Assembly (NCBI GenBank): GCA_937928545.1
Contig: CALGJQ010000033.1
Span: 62,001 to 126,000, forward strand
Length of the DNA: 64,000 nt
Direction: 5' to 3'
DNA from: an uncultured Verrucomicrobiales bacterium
GTDB lineage: Bacteria; Verrucomicrobiota; Verrucomicrobiia; Verrucomicrobiales; Akkermansiaceae
Of this stretch, positions 1 to 9,682 are shown piece after piece. Numbering within the stretch: position 1 is the first letter of the stretch; each line of letters opens with the position of its first letter. The notes below the pieces were generated by a model, which saw nothing but the letters and a program-made list of their open reading frames with translations, was not told the DNA's origin and made no database searches. The position numbers and the translations under genes were made by a program.

Positions 1-971
1 ATGGCGGCTTTGTGCTCCATCACTTTGTCTTTTTCGGTGCCGTGGACGACGCCCATGACGTTAACGTTGCCAAACTGCGGTCCACCCTCGCGCCAGTAGG
101 CGTGGGTCATGCAGTGGTGGCGACCCACTTCGCTGCCAGCTTCAATCTCGCGGCCTTTGGGGACGGCCCAGTGGAAGAGGCCGTTGAAGCGAGTGACACG
201 CTTTCCGGTGTCGGAAGGTTTGACGTGTTCGAGGAAGGTTGAGAAGCGGCCGATCACTTTCTTGGTGTCGAGGATTCGGGCGACTTCAAAAAATCTTTCT
301 AAGCTCACTCCAGCGACTTCAGCGCGGGCGTCCCAGCAATTTTGAATGACTTCATCAGGAGTGAGTTCTTCTTTGAGAGCGAGGAGAACGTCCCACTCTT
401 CTTGAGAGAGATCGACGACGGTGGTGGTCATCATCTCAGCGGCAACATCGAGCTTTGCGCCGGGCTCGAGTCCCTTGCGTCGGACGTGGCCGACTCCAAG
501 GGTGAAGACGCCATTGGCAGGCATGAGGATGAATTCCTCGGCGCCCACGATGCGCTTGAGGACGTTTCCGTGTTCTTCCAAGGACTCGCCTTGAGGAACT
601 TTGAGAGTGGTCCAGAGGCGGTAACCGGAGCCGGAGATTTGTCCATCGGTTGAACGGATCACGACGTGGCCAGAAAAGGGATCTTCTTTGGCCATGAAGT
701 CGAAGGCGTCATTGAGTTTTTCTTCCGGAACTTTCCAAGCGACGAGAGCTCCGTGGGCAAGTTTGGTGGCGAGCATCGTTTGGCGAACGCGGCGGATCAC
801 GCCTGCTTCCAGCATAGCGCGGATGCGCTCGAGGACGACGTCGAGTTCGACCCCGGATTCTTTGGCGATGATGGAAAAGGGATCTTCTTGGAAGCCAGAG
901 ACGAGGTCTTCGGAAACGCTGAGAATTTGGGCGTTGATCGGATCGTCGTGTTCGGTGGGAATGGTGCTCAT
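1..971 (-). CDS. Tandem Lrp/AsnC-type protein, siroheme decarboxylase-like (3' end beyond window)
   Basis: Reading the minus strand from the ATG at 971 gives at least 323 residues without a stop, and the gene runs off the left edge. Two similar halves are visible. Each has an Lrp-type winged helix-turn-helix (about residues 10-60 and 195-250) followed by an alpha/beta ligand-type domain (about 65-165 and 255-320). The second half carries FNGLFHW and HCMTHAYWR, which resemble the FNxMxVW and SHCYxR signatures of AhbA/AhbB and NirDLGH, the Lrp-like siroheme decarboxylases of alternative haem and haem d1 synthesis. Here the two units are fused in one chain. The start overlaps the stop of the upstream tRNA nucleotidyltransferase gene as ATGA, so the two are probably translationally coupled. 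A plain Lrp/AsnC regulator remains possible. Haem genes downstream, outside the window, would settle the role. Confidence 0.75.
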   Translation of the reverse strand, partial: MSTIPTEHDDPINAQILSVSEDLVSGFQEDPFSIIAKESGVELDVVLERIRAMLEAGVIRRVRQTMLATKLAHGALVAWKVPEEKLNDAFDFMAKEDPFSGHVVIRSTDGQISGSGYRLWTTLKVPQGESLEEHGNVLKRIVGAEEFILMPANGVFTLGVGHVRRKGLEPGAKLDVAAEMMTTTVVDLSQEEWDVLLALKEELTPDEVIQNCWDARAEVAGVSLERFFEVARILDTKKVIGRFSTFLEHVKPSDTGKRVTRFNGLFHWAVPKGREIEAGSEVGRHHCMTHAYWREGGPQFGNVNVMGVVHGTEKDKVMEHKAA

Positions 972-2287
972 TTTGAAAGTGTTTCTTTTACGAAAGAGTA
1001 GGCGGCGTCTTTATCAGCAAGTCTTCCTTCGAGTTGCTCGGTTTGGACGGCACGGAGGATCTTGCCAATTTCAGGGCCGTGGGCCACGTTAAAATCTCGG
1101 ATCAGATCGTGACCGGAGATGAGGGGCTCGGGGATGAGGGGCTCTTTGGCAAACTCCTCTTTTTTCTCGCGGACGAAGTCGTAGTTCTCGCGGAAGCCAT
1201 TGCTGCTATCGCAATCGACTCGATGCAGTTCGGTTTCGAGGTCGAAGCACTCGGCCGACATGAAGCGCTTCAGCTTTGCCGTTCTCATGTCTTTTACGTG
1301 CATGAATTTCATGTGACGTGAAACCATGAAGCTGACCTCATCGATCGTTTGATTTGAGTAGCGCATGCGGCGGAGGATCTTTTCGGACATTTTTTCGCCT
1401 ACTTTGTCGTGACCATTAAAGCGGAAGCGCTCGGCTTCAGCATCCCAAGTCTGCGTGGCAGGTTTGCCGATGTCGTGGAGGAGCACGGCAAGGGCGAGAT
1501 TGAGGGGAGGGGAATTGAGAAGCGAGAGGGCAATGCGGGTGTGAACGTAAACGTCACCCTCGGGATGCCATTGCGGAGGTTGCTCGCAGCCTTGGAGGTC
1601 GAGCACCTCAGGGAGGAATTCTTTGATCAAGCCCGAGTCGACGAGGAGATCGAGTCCGCGGGCGCGGTCATCTGCGGTGATGATTTTTGAGAATTCATCG
1701 CGGATGCGCTCGGGTGAAATTTGAGATAGAAGAGGAGCGCATTCTTGGATCGCAGCCCAAGTGTTTTCCTCGATTTGAAATCCGGTGACGCTGGCAAAGC
1801 GAATGGCGCGGAGGAGGCGGAGGGCGTCTTCTTCGAAGCGTTTTTTAGGATCGCCGATGGCGCGGAGGATTTGCGCTGCGAGGTCGGCGCGTCCGCCAAC
1901 GTGGTCGATGATTTCGCCGCTGAGAGGATCTTGGAAAAGTCCGTTTATGGTGAAGTCGCGTCGTTGGGCGTCTTCTTCGGGGGAGGAGAATTCGACCGAC
2001 TCTGGGCGGCGGCCGTCTTTATAGGAACCATCGGTGCGGAAGGTTGCGACCTCGATCATTTCGCCATCGCCCTTTACGATGATGACGCCAAAATGCTCGC
2101 CGACGGCATCGGACTTTTTGAAGAGAGCCTGAACTTCTTCGGGGCGCGCGGAGGTGGCGAGGTCGAAGTCCTTGGGTTCTTTTTCAAGAAGTTGATCACG
2201 GACGGCGCCGCCTGCAAAATAGACCACATGACCAGCCTCGCGGAGAACGCAGGCGGATTCGAGGGCGAGGTCTTTTTGGGCGCTCAT
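968..2287 (-). CDS. cca: CCA-adding-type tRNA nucleotidyltransferase / poly(A) polymerase family protein
   Basis: This is a class II nucleotidyltransferase of 439 residues that adds or repairs the tRNA 3' CCA end. GGAVRD (about residues 26-31) and the metal-binding DFD (about 40-42) form the catalytic site. RRDFTING marks the head/neck junction, and an arginine-rich LRAIRFA stretch follows. An HD-type motif, LLHDIGKP, lies in the C-terminal half, as in many bacterial CCA enzymes and PcnB relatives. The frame extends upstream to 2371, but those 28 residues are serine- and arginine-rich and unlike the family. The ATG at 2287 (MSAQKD) places the catalytic core at the usual distance. Poly(A) polymerase and CCA enzyme cannot be told apart from sequence alone; a single such gene near the genomic core favours CCA addition. 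It ends in an ATGA overlap with the Lrp-type gene. Confidence 0.88.
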   Translation of the reverse strand: MSAQKDLALESACVLREAGHVVYFAGGAVRDQLLEKEPKDFDLATSARPEEVQALFKKSDAVGEHFGVIIVKGDGEMIEVATFRTDGSYKDGRRPESVEFSSPEEDAQRRDFTINGLFQDPLSGEIIDHVGGRADLAAQILRAIGDPKKRFEEDALRLLRAIRFASVTGFQIEENTWAAIQECAPLLSQISPERIRDEFSKIITADDRARGLDLLVDSGLIKEFLPEVLDLQGCEQPPQWHPEGDVYVHTRIALSLLNSPPLNLALAVLLHDIGKPATQTWDAEAERFRFNGHDKVGEKMSEKILRRMRYSNQTIDEVSFMVSRHMKFMHVKDMRTAKLKRFMSAECFDLETELHRVDCDSSNGFRENYDFVREKKEEFAKEPLIPEPLISGHDLIRDFNVAHGPEIGKILRAVQTEQLEGRLADKDAAYSFVKETLSK

Positions 2288-2354
2288 GGCTTCGCTGGAA
2301 GCTCGCTGTGAACTGCTAAAGTGGCAACTCGAAAGTCTGAAGGACTTAGCAAAG

Positions 2355-5228
2355 CTATTCAGTGACCTCAATCGAGCCCTGCATGATTTGCCAGTGACCG
2401 GGGAAGGTGCAAATGAAGGGGTAGTTCCCCGCTTTTTCTGGAAGTTGAAAGTAGATGGTCTGCTTGGCTTCCGGGCTGATCACGGCAGTGTAAGCGATGA
2501 CTTTCTCACGGGCTTCTGCCGGCACATACGATTTCGCCATGGCATCAGGATCATTAAGCATGCGGAAGGAGGCGTCCCCGACGGCCTTCTTAGCATCGGT
2601 TTTTGTCAAAACCCAGTTGTGCGGCATGATGTCCTTGTTTATGAGAGTGAAGGCAATTTTTTCGCCGGCTTTGCCTTTCAATTGAGCGGGTGAGAACTTT
2701 AAGCCATCGACGGTAGCGACTTCCATTTTCCGAGCTCCAGCCCAGCTCTCATCAGGGAGTTTTTGATCTTTTAATTGATCACTCGGCTTTACTCCACGGA
2801 TCCGTGGGACGAGTTGTTTTGGGAGAGTGTTTGCCACGGGCGCGCTCCCCTTGAGTTGATAGGCCTCCGTGAGTTCGATCACCGAGGTGAAGAAATCGGT
2901 CTGGGCGTCATGCCCTTTTGCGGTTTTCCACTGTCCGTGAATGTGAAGCTGCATCACTGGTTGGAGGTCTTTTAATTCAACAAAGACCGAACGGCCATTT
3001 TCCAGCAGGGTGACGGAATTCACCTCAAGGCGGTCGTGTCCCAGAGAGCTTGGGTTTAGGGCGGAGAACTCGGGCGAGCCGTAGCGCTTGGCATACTCGT
3101 AGTTCCACTGTTGCACAAAAATATGACGGAGCTCCTGCACGGAAGGAGCATCTAAGGGTTCATTGAAATCGAGGCGAATCCCGTTCTGGAAAATTTGGAA
3201 ACCTTCCGGGATGACGAGTTCACCTCCGGCATATCTTACCCGGCTGAGGCTGCCGTCCTGTAGGGCGTAATTCCCCCAGCCCTCGGTGCCCACGACGTAG
3301 ACTTGTCCATCGCGAGGAGAGACTGCGCCTCGCACAGCCCCGGCCCGGAATTCTCCCGGCAAGGGAACGACCGCGGCTTGTCCGCGAGGTCCGCTGCCGT
3401 CATAAAGGACGCGATAGTGGGTGCCATATCCATAGCTCCATCCAATCACCGAGTCGCCGAGCGGTCCCCAGCGTTCGCTCTGGACCTGAGTGAAGCCGCC
3501 GGTGGAGTTATCAACCCCTCTGGGAATGTAGCAAAGGGGGAGGCCAACGGTCGCGAGTTTTTTTTGCTTAGGGTGAAAGCCGTAGAATTCGTTTTTCCTC
3601 GGTCTGATGATCATGGAGGCGGGGGTCCAATCGCCTTCTTGCGGGGCGATCAAAATCATTTCCTCACCTTCCAGTTTTGCAGAGCCAAAGCCCATGCAAT
3701 TTCGCACTCCGCCGCCCATCATCTCCATCGTCCCTTTCTTGGAGTCGATGCGGGCGACTTCAAATTCCATGATGATGTAGATCATGCCGTCTTCGGCGAT
3801 GGAGAGGCCATACAGGTGGGGGTGGCCGTGGTCATCGAGGTAGCGATTAAAGACATTACCGATGAAGTCAGCTTCACCATCGCCATTCTCATCACGTATC
3901 AGAGAGATTTGATGTTTCCCCGCGACATAAAGGTCACCATTGACGACTTGGAGTCCAAAGGGGATCGAGATACCTGAGGCGAACCGCTTCCATGTCACTT
4001 TTTCGTCCTTCTCTCCCAGTCCTTTTACCAGCCAAATGTCACCCATGAGGGTCGAGATGGCGGCAGTGCCATCATCATAAAAGGCGATGCCGCTGAACAT
4101 CATGGGCGCTTGATATGGGTTCTTGAGAGGCACTGGTATTTCATCGATGAGATAGGCTCCTTTTCCCGTTTTTTTGGTGACTCTATATTCAGGGATGTCG
4201 GTCCATTGCTCAGGGGCAAAGTCCTTGAGAGAAATCTCTGTCATAGGTCTGGCTTCGATTTCTTTGCGAGCGCTTTGGGCGTCCTCTTTTGCTCCTCGCC
4301 AAATTGTGATTTGAGCGAGAGTTTTTTCGCTAGCGTTTGCGAGGTTTAAGAATAACTCATTGTCCTTCTGGATGACTTGTCCTTTTGCTCCTTGCAGGAC
4401 GACGACCGTGGATTGGGTTCCTGCTTCAAAGGCTCCGTTCTTTTCGGTGGTGGATTTAGGTACGGCACAGAGGCGGAGTTGGGTAGCCGCGATGCCATTC
4501 TGAAAAGAGAGCGTCCGCACGAAGGCCGTTTCATTTTTAATGACCGCTTGACCTGGGCGGTCGAGGGTTGCTTTGCCAGCGAGGTCGTAGTCGAAGACGA
4601 TGCCGGCTGAGGTGCGGTGGTATCCTCGGTAGACGGCGTAGTCTTTTGGCGCAGGCAGTTGCGCTTTTTTGGTGCGCAGTTTGACCGAACCCACGATCTT
4701 GCCATTCCGTGCAAGGCCCCAACGGAAGGGGGTAGTTGCTACGATGTTCTTTGCGTCAGTTGACCAGATGATGGGATATTCCAACGCGATGGGATCAAAG
4801 GCGACGGCGAGGTCTCCGCTTCCTGGCAGGCGGACGTTGACAGCTTTCTCCACCTTGATGTCCGAGGCTGAAGTCGGGATGGCCCAGACCTCACCCAAGA
4901 CAATGGAGTTCCAGCGTGTATCCTGATGATTGTTTTTATGGTAGCGGCCCCAGTGGCCAAATTTCCCGCCATCGAGTCCTGGGAACGCCGGGATGATTTT
5001 AGGGATTTCTTCCTCAGGGAGCGAAAGATAATACTCCGCTTGGCGACGGTAGAAATCATAGATCCGTGATTTGTTTGGCCCCTCACTGGAGAGAGCCCAA
5101 GCCTCCCTTTCTCCAGATGCTTTCGCGTAAGGATGGGTTTCTGGTTTGGCGATATTTTGGGCAAATACCCCCGTTATGAAAGTAGCGCTGATCGCGCTGA
5201 TTAGGCTGATATTTGTCAGGTAAATCAC
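2355..5228 (-). CDS. Exported DUF6797/beta-propeller protein with C-terminal azurin-like copper domain
   Basis: 957 residues. The N-terminus (about 1-23, ending in VFAQ) is a Sec signal peptide, so the protein is periplasmic or extracellular. A DUF6797-like beta region follows (about 70-360), then a propeller-like part with dehydrogenase/sorbosone-type repeats (about 375-720). The C-terminal ~110 residues form a cupredoxin: PHNW supplies the first His, ICTFPGHW supplies Cys and the second His, and IMQG supplies the axial Met, the full type 1 copper set. No CxxCH haem motif is present, although related verrucomicrobial and planctomycete proteins often carry a haem c domain in its place. The start is GTG, with AAGGTG about 10 bases upstream; the ATG one base out of frame (ATGTGA) stops at once. 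A secreted oxidoreductase passing electrons to copper is likely, but the substrate is unknown. Confidence 0.75.
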   Translation of the reverse strand: MIYLTNISLISAISATFITGVFAQNIAKPETHPYAKASGEREAWALSSEGPNKSRIYDFYRRQAEYYLSLPEEEIPKIIPAFPGLDGGKFGHWGRYHKNNHQDTRWNSIVLGEVWAIPTSASDIKVEKAVNVRLPGSGDLAVAFDPIALEYPIIWSTDAKNIVATTPFRWGLARNGKIVGSVKLRTKKAQLPAPKDYAVYRGYHRTSAGIVFDYDLAGKATLDRPGQAVIKNETAFVRTLSFQNGIAATQLRLCAVPKSTTEKNGAFEAGTQSTVVVLQGAKGQVIQKDNELFLNLANASEKTLAQITIWRGAKEDAQSARKEIEARPMTEISLKDFAPEQWTDIPEYRVTKKTGKGAYLIDEIPVPLKNPYQAPMMFSGIAFYDDGTAAISTLMGDIWLVKGLGEKDEKVTWKRFASGISIPFGLQVVNGDLYVAGKHQISLIRDENGDGEADFIGNVFNRYLDDHGHPHLYGLSIAEDGMIYIIMEFEVARIDSKKGTMEMMGGGVRNCMGFGSAKLEGEEMILIAPQEGDWTPASMIIRPRKNEFYGFHPKQKKLATVGLPLCYIPRGVDNSTGGFTQVQSERWGPLGDSVIGWSYGYGTHYRVLYDGSGPRGQAAVVPLPGEFRAGAVRGAVSPRDGQVYVVGTEGWGNYALQDGSLSRVRYAGGELVIPEGFQIFQNGIRLDFNEPLDAPSVQELRHIFVQQWNYEYAKRYGSPEFSALNPSSLGHDRLEVNSVTLLENGRSVFVELKDLQPVMQLHIHGQWKTAKGHDAQTDFFTSVIELTEAYQLKGSAPVANTLPKQLVPRIRGVKPSDQLKDQKLPDESWAGARKMEVATVDGLKFSPAQLKGKAGEKIAFTLINKDIMPHNWVLTKTDAKKAVGDASFRMLNDPDAMAKSYVPAEAREKVIAYTAVISPEAKQTIYFQLPEKAGNYPFICTFPGHWQIMQGSIEVTE

Positions 5229-5310
5229 ATTGGGATGATCACCTTAGCCTCTTGGGGTGCAAGGCGGGATTTGGAAAAAAAAGACGACCAGTCATGGCGT
5301 ATCGCAGGGA

Positions 5311-5346
5311 AAAAAAAGCGCTCCGGCATTTCTGCGGGAGCGCTTT
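5311..5346 (-). terminator. Rho-independent terminator of secA
   Basis: On the minus strand the stem AAAGCGCTCC pairs with GGAGCGCTTT (5315-5324 with 5337-5346), with a short internal GCA/TGC extension, and is followed by a run of T. It lies 20 bp beyond the secA stop codon. Confidence 0.9.
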
Positions 5347-5365
5347 GAGAAAAATTTGGGAATGA

Positions 5366-8300
5366 TTACTCGGTCGCGCGACCACAGCAGGCTTTGAACT
5401 TCTTCCCGGAACCACAGCTGCAGGGTTCATTTCGGCCGACCTTGGGAATTGGGCGGCGTTTCGGGAGATTGAGTTTCAAGCCACTTTCGTCGGCGGCGCT
5501 GCCATCTTCTGGAACAACGCTTGAGGAGCCTGAAACGGCCATGTTGCCGGCACCCATGCCATCACCACCTGAGGTGCGCTGGCCTTGATCCGCGAGAACG
5601 GGATCGATGGGCTGCACGGTGGTAAAGCGGAAGAGGTTGTGCACGGAGCCATCATCGATGGTGTCCATGAGGGCGGTGAAGAGCTTGTAAGCCTCCATCT
5701 TGTATTCCACGAGGGGGTCTTTTTGACCCTGAGCGCGGAGTTGCACGCCTTCTCGGAGGGAGTCCATGGCGTAGAGGTGCTCCTGCCATTTTTGGTCGAT
5801 CGCGTTGAGGATGATGTGGCGTTCGAGCGAGTCGAGGTGCTCAGGATTTTCCATCTCAATCTTGCGCTGGTAAGCGGCATGGATTCCTTCGAGGAGGAAC
5901 TTGGAGTTGCCTTCAACATCGCGTGTTTCAAAGAGGGCATCTTCCAAGGTGAGGTGGAGAGGGAAGGTCTTGTTGACCCAGTTGAGGAGTTCGACGAAGT
6001 CTGGTTGGCCGTCGTCACGTTCTTCCATGTAGTGAGTGACTTGGGCAGGCACAATCCGATCGAGAAGCTCCATGATGAGTTCGCGTGGGTCCTCGGAATT
6101 GATGACCTGATTGCGGTAGCCGTAAACGACCTCGCGCTGGCGGTTCATCACGTCATCGAAGTCGAGGACGTACTTCCGGCGGCGGTAATACATTTGCTCG
6201 ACGCGCTTTTGGGCGGTTTCGACTGAACGGTTGAGCCACTTGTGCTCGAGCGCTTCTCCGTCTTCCATGCCGAAGCGCTCCATCATGTTGGTCATGCGAT
6301 CGGCGGCGGCGAAGTTGCGCATTAGATCATCCTCAAATGAGATGAAGAATTGAGATGCACCGGGGTCGCCCTGACGTGAACAACGTCCACGAAGCTGGCG
6401 GTCGATACGGCGTGATTGGTGGCGCTCAGTGCCGATGACATAAAGTCCACCGGCTTCAGTGACGCCTTCGCCGAGCTTAATGTCGGTGCCTCGTCCCGCC
6501 ATGTTGGTGGCTACGGTAACGGAGCCGAGTTGACCGGCGGCTTTGACGATTTCGGCTTCTTGAAGGTGATACTTCGCGTTCAGGATCGAGTGCTTGATCT
6601 TGGCGCGTTGGAGCATGCGACCGAGGGTTTCGGAAGCTTCCACGGAAGCGGTTCCGACGAGGACGGGTTGTCCTTTTTCGTTGCACTCCTCGATCTTGGT
6701 GACCACGGCGTTGAACTTTTCACGGCGGGTCTTGAAGACTTGGTCGTTGGCATCCTTCCGGACGTTCGGGCGGTGCGTCGGGATGGGGAGGACATCGAGA
6801 TTGTAGATGTCGTGGAATTCTGCCGCTTCAGTTTCCGCGGTTCCGGTCATGCCGCCGAGTTTTTCATAGAGGCGGAAGTAGTTCTGAATGGTGATGGTCG
6901 CGTAAGTCTGAGTCTCGCGCTCCACTTCGACGTTCTCCTTTGCTTCGACCGCTTGGTGGAGGCCATCGGACCAACGACGTCCGGCCATTTCACGACCGGT
7001 GTTTTCGTCAACGATCACGACCTTGCCGTCTTTGACGACATACTCGTTGTCCTTCTCGTAGAGGCAGTAGGCCTTGAGAAGCTGAGAGATGGCGTGAACG
7101 CGGGTGCCTTGAGAATCCATCTTGTTCTGGATCGCTTCCTTGGCGGTAAGGCGCTCATCGTCGCTGAGTTCGGTATTCGCATCGACCTCAGCGAAGGCTT
7201 CGGCGAGGTCGGGAATGACGAAGGCTTCCGGCTCATCGGGTGAGAGGTGCTCGCGGCCCATTTCCATGAGGTCGGCGTCGTGGCCTTTCTCATCGATCGT
7301 GAAGTAGAGCTCTTCCTTGATGGCGTAGAGTTCTTTTTTCTGAGCGTCTTGGTAGAAAGAAAGTTCGGTTTTTTCGATGAGGCGACGGGTGTCGGGATCC
7401 TCCATGAAGCGCATGAACTGACGGTTGCGCGGCTGGCCAAGCTTGATTTTGAAAAGGGCCTTTCCGGCCACTTCTTCGTCTCCTTCGTCGATCGCTTTTT
7501 TCGCTTCGGCGGCGAGGTCGTTGCAGAGGTGGTTCTGCTTTTTAACGAGGTTCTCGATCACGACGCGGTAGCGCTTGTATTCCTCGGTATTGGAAACGAC
7601 GGCCGGTCCAGAAATGATGAGCGGGGTGCGGGCTTCATCGATGAGGATGGAGTCAACTTCGTCCACAATAGCGAAGTAATGACCGCGTTGCACTTGGTCG
7701 TCGGGAGTTCCGGCCATGCCGTTGTCGCGGAGGTAGTCGAAGCCGAATTCGGCGTTCGTTCCGTAAGTGATGTCGCACTGATACTGCTCGCGGCGTAAGG
7801 CAGGATGCTGGGAGTTTTGAATCACTCCGATGGTGAGGCCGAGGTATTTGAAGACGGCACCCATCCACTCTGAGTCACGGCGGGCGAGGTAGTCGTTCAC
7901 CGTGACCACGTGGACGCCAAGTCCGGTGAGCGCATTGAGGAAAACGGGGAGGGTTCCGACGAGGGTCTTACCTTCACCCGTTTGCATCTCAGCAATCATG
8001 CCGCGATGGAGGGCGATGCCTCCGACGAGCTGGACATCAAAGTGAACCATGTCCCAAGGGAGCATGTTGTCGACGACCTCGACTTCGCTGCCGCAAAGAC
8101 GGCGAGCGGCGTTTTTGACCGAGGCGTAGGCTTCGGGGAGAATTTGATCGAGATACTTGTCGCGAGCGGCGGGGAATTCGTCCTCGATCTCGGAGAAAGC
8201 GACCTTGGCGGCGGCGATATCTTCGAGCGAGCCGATTTCGGAGGGAAGAGAGGGGAATTCTTCGCGGAGGGAATCGAGACGATTCATGAGGCCCTGTGCG

Positions 8301-8536
8301 ACTTCCGCGACGGTTTCGTCGTCCATGAGCTCAAGCTGGCGCTTGGTCGGGACTTCAAGAGGGAGGTAGCGGTGGAGGTGCTTTTGCCATCCTTCCACGC
8401 GGGAAAGGAGCTGCTCCTCGGATTCTTTTTGATAGCGCTCTTCGAGCTCGTTGATCCGGGCAACGAGAGGTTGCATGCGCTTGAGTTCGCGTTGGTTCTT
8501 AGAGCCAACGATTTTTTGGAGAATCCACTTAATCAT
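5366..8536 (-). CDS. secA: Protein translocase ATPase SecA
   Basis: SecA is the ATPase motor that drives preproteins through SecYEG at the inner membrane. The 1056 residues contain the Walker A motif MQTGEGKT (about residue 180), the DEVDSILIDEART Walker B region, the second nucleotide-binding fold (ATNMAGRGTDIKL), the helical scaffold and wing, and a C-terminal zinc-binding SEC-C tail (EPCSCGSGKKFKACCG). It is about 150 residues longer than E. coli SecA. Much of the excess lies in an acidic, helical stretch between the first motor domain and the DENTGR motif, the variable region also expanded in other PVC-group and Bacteroidota SecAs. The ATG at 8536 (MIKWIL) fits the conserved amphipathic N-terminus; a further 21 upstream codons are open but do not match the family. 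The gene is monocistronic by spacing and ends in a strong terminator. Confidence 0.97.
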   Translation of the reverse strand: MIKWILQKIVGSKNQRELKRMQPLVARINELEERYQKESEEQLLSRVEGWQKHLHRYLPLEVPTKRQLELMDDETVAEVAQGLMNRLDSLREEFPSLPSEIGSLEDIAAAKVAFSEIEDEFPAARDKYLDQILPEAYASVKNAARRLCGSEVEVVDNMLPWDMVHFDVQLVGGIALHRGMIAEMQTGEGKTLVGTLPVFLNALTGLGVHVVTVNDYLARRDSEWMGAVFKYLGLTIGVIQNSQHPALRREQYQCDITYGTNAEFGFDYLRDNGMAGTPDDQVQRGHYFAIVDEVDSILIDEARTPLIISGPAVVSNTEEYKRYRVVIENLVKKQNHLCNDLAAEAKKAIDEGDEEVAGKALFKIKLGQPRNRQFMRFMEDPDTRRLIEKTELSFYQDAQKKELYAIKEELYFTIDEKGHDADLMEMGREHLSPDEPEAFVIPDLAEAFAEVDANTELSDDERLTAKEAIQNKMDSQGTRVHAISQLLKAYCLYEKDNEYVVKDGKVVIVDENTGREMAGRRWSDGLHQAVEAKENVEVERETQTYATITIQNYFRLYEKLGGMTGTAETEAAEFHDIYNLDVLPIPTHRPNVRKDANDQVFKTRREKFNAVVTKIEECNEKGQPVLVGTASVEASETLGRMLQRAKIKHSILNAKYHLQEAEIVKAAGQLGSVTVATNMAGRGTDIKLGEGVTEAGGLYVIGTERHQSRRIDRQLRGRCSRQGDPGASQFFISFEDDLMRNFAAADRMTNMMERFGMEDGEALEHKWLNRSVETAQKRVEQMYYRRRKYVLDFDDVMNRQREVVYGYRNQVINSEDPRELIMELLDRIVPAQVTHYMEERDDGQPDFVELLNWVNKTFPLHLTLEDALFETRDVEGNSKFLLEGIHAAYQRKIEMENPEHLDSLERHIILNAIDQKWQEHLYAMDSLREGVQLRAQGQKDPLVEYKMEAYKLFTALMDTIDDGSVHNLFRFTTVQPIDPVLADQGQRTSGGDGMGAGNMAVSGSSSVVPEDGSAADESGLKLNLPKRRPIPKVGRNEPCSCGSGKKFKACCGRATE

Positions 8537-8946
8537 GAAATTTTTCCCGCTGTTTTGTGACGGAATTGGTGGAATATACCGGACCCGCGCGAGAAGCAAG
8601 GGGGATGGAGGGGAGAAATGGGGATTTTTCTTGGGCTGGAGTCATTAAAGGGGCGAACTTTGGTATCCGCTTGGGTCATGCAGAGTTTTTGGAAGAGCTC
8701 AATTGTTGCGGAATTGCTCGGGCTCACGGTCTATCTTCTAATCGATCAGCGTGAGGGGGGGATCGGTCGTTATGATGATCTGAGAAGAATAAGACTTTGA
8801 GAACCGATAGAAGGTGATCAGGTCAGCGATGAGGCGATTGGAGGCCTTAAATTTCGGTCGCAGGGCATTCTGAGGGTGGTTTGGGTGCGCGAGAAGATTG
8901 CCGAAATCGAGGGGGAGAGGAGAGCTCAAGGGAGATGAATTCTTTG
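8537..8946. other. Intergenic region between alkB-like gene and secA
   Basis: About 410 bp without a convincing gene. Short open frames exist on both strands but show no recognisable domain and no ribosome-binding site. The secA promoter should lie here. No clear repeat or RNA structure was seen. Confidence 0.5.
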
Positions 8947-9555
8947 CTATCGTTCCTTCATTTGGCGGAAGGTGAGGCTGATTCTGGGCGTGGTGATCCG
9001 GGTGCTTTTTGGGAGGGTGTGCATCCAGTGTGTTTGCGTCTCACCGGTCATGAGGAGGAGGCTTCCGGGCTGGAGTTCGAGGGTGATCCGTTCCTTGGTT
9101 ACGCGATGCTTGAAGTGGAAGCGGCGTTGGGCGCCGAAGCTGAGGCAGGCGATTGGTGAGTTCTTTACGATCGACGATTCGTTATCGCGGTGCCAACCCA
9201 TGCCCTCGGAGCCATCATGGTAAAGATTGAGGAGGCAGGAGTTAAATTGATCTTTGGCTTTTTCTTCGGTGAGCTTCTTGAGTTCGAGGAGGAGTGAGGT
9301 CCAGGGAAGGGGGGATTTGGTTTTGCCGGAGTAGGTGTAGTCGAGACCCGCGTCGCCGAACCAAGCAACCTTGCGAGCGGTGACGATGGTTTTGCCGAAC
9401 ATTTTCACTTCATCGTGTTGCCAGGGGACGTCCTGAGTGAGCTTCTCGAAAAATTTCTCCGCTTCGGAGGGTGAGAACACGGCGGGATGATAATGAACCA
9501 CGCCATCGTGCGGGAGAAGGTTGACGTCTGGCTCAGTGGGGAGGTCCATGTTCAT
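8947..9555 (-). CDS. alkB: AlkB-family 2-oxoglutarate/Fe(II) dioxygenase (DNA alkylation repair)
   Basis: This predicted enzyme oxidatively removes alkyl groups from bases such as 1-methyladenine and 3-methylcytosine. With the start at 9555 it has 202 residues. The iron ligands are His122 and Asp124 in WHRDNE and His179 in WMHTLP. The 2-oxoglutarate-binding arginine is in PRISLTFR near the C-terminus, and the family signature SFGAQRRFHF is present. The compact form with a hairpin N-terminal half resembles ALKBH2/3-type proteins more than E. coli AlkB. The frame continues to 9633, but that extension reads through an unlikely segment. ATGs at 9555 and 9549 are both possible, and neither has a strong ribosome-binding site. 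It is flanked by non-coding DNA on both sides, so it is probably transcribed alone. Confidence 0.87.
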   Translation of the reverse strand: MNMDLPTEPDVNLLPHDGVVHYHPAVFSPSEAEKFFEKLTQDVPWQHDEVKMFGKTIVTARKVAWFGDAGLDYTYSGKTKSPLPWTSLLLELKKLTEEKAKDQFNSCLLNLYHDGSEGMGWHRDNESSIVKNSPIACLSFGAQRRFHFKHRVTKERITLELQPGSLLLMTGETQTHWMHTLPKSTRITTPRISLTFRQMKER

Positions 9556-9682
9556 GGAGTTTGCTTTTTCAAAGCGAGGCCAACAACTCTGAAAATGGAG
9601 GGTCTTTGGACTTCCTGCTTGTGGGAAGATCAACCACGAATCAGGCGAATGTGCGCGAATCTTGCTTGAGGAGAGTTTTGAA

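Noticed and set aside
6416-7243. Plus-strand 275-codon frame opposite secA
   Set aside because: Shadow of secA with the same biased composition and no recognisable fold.
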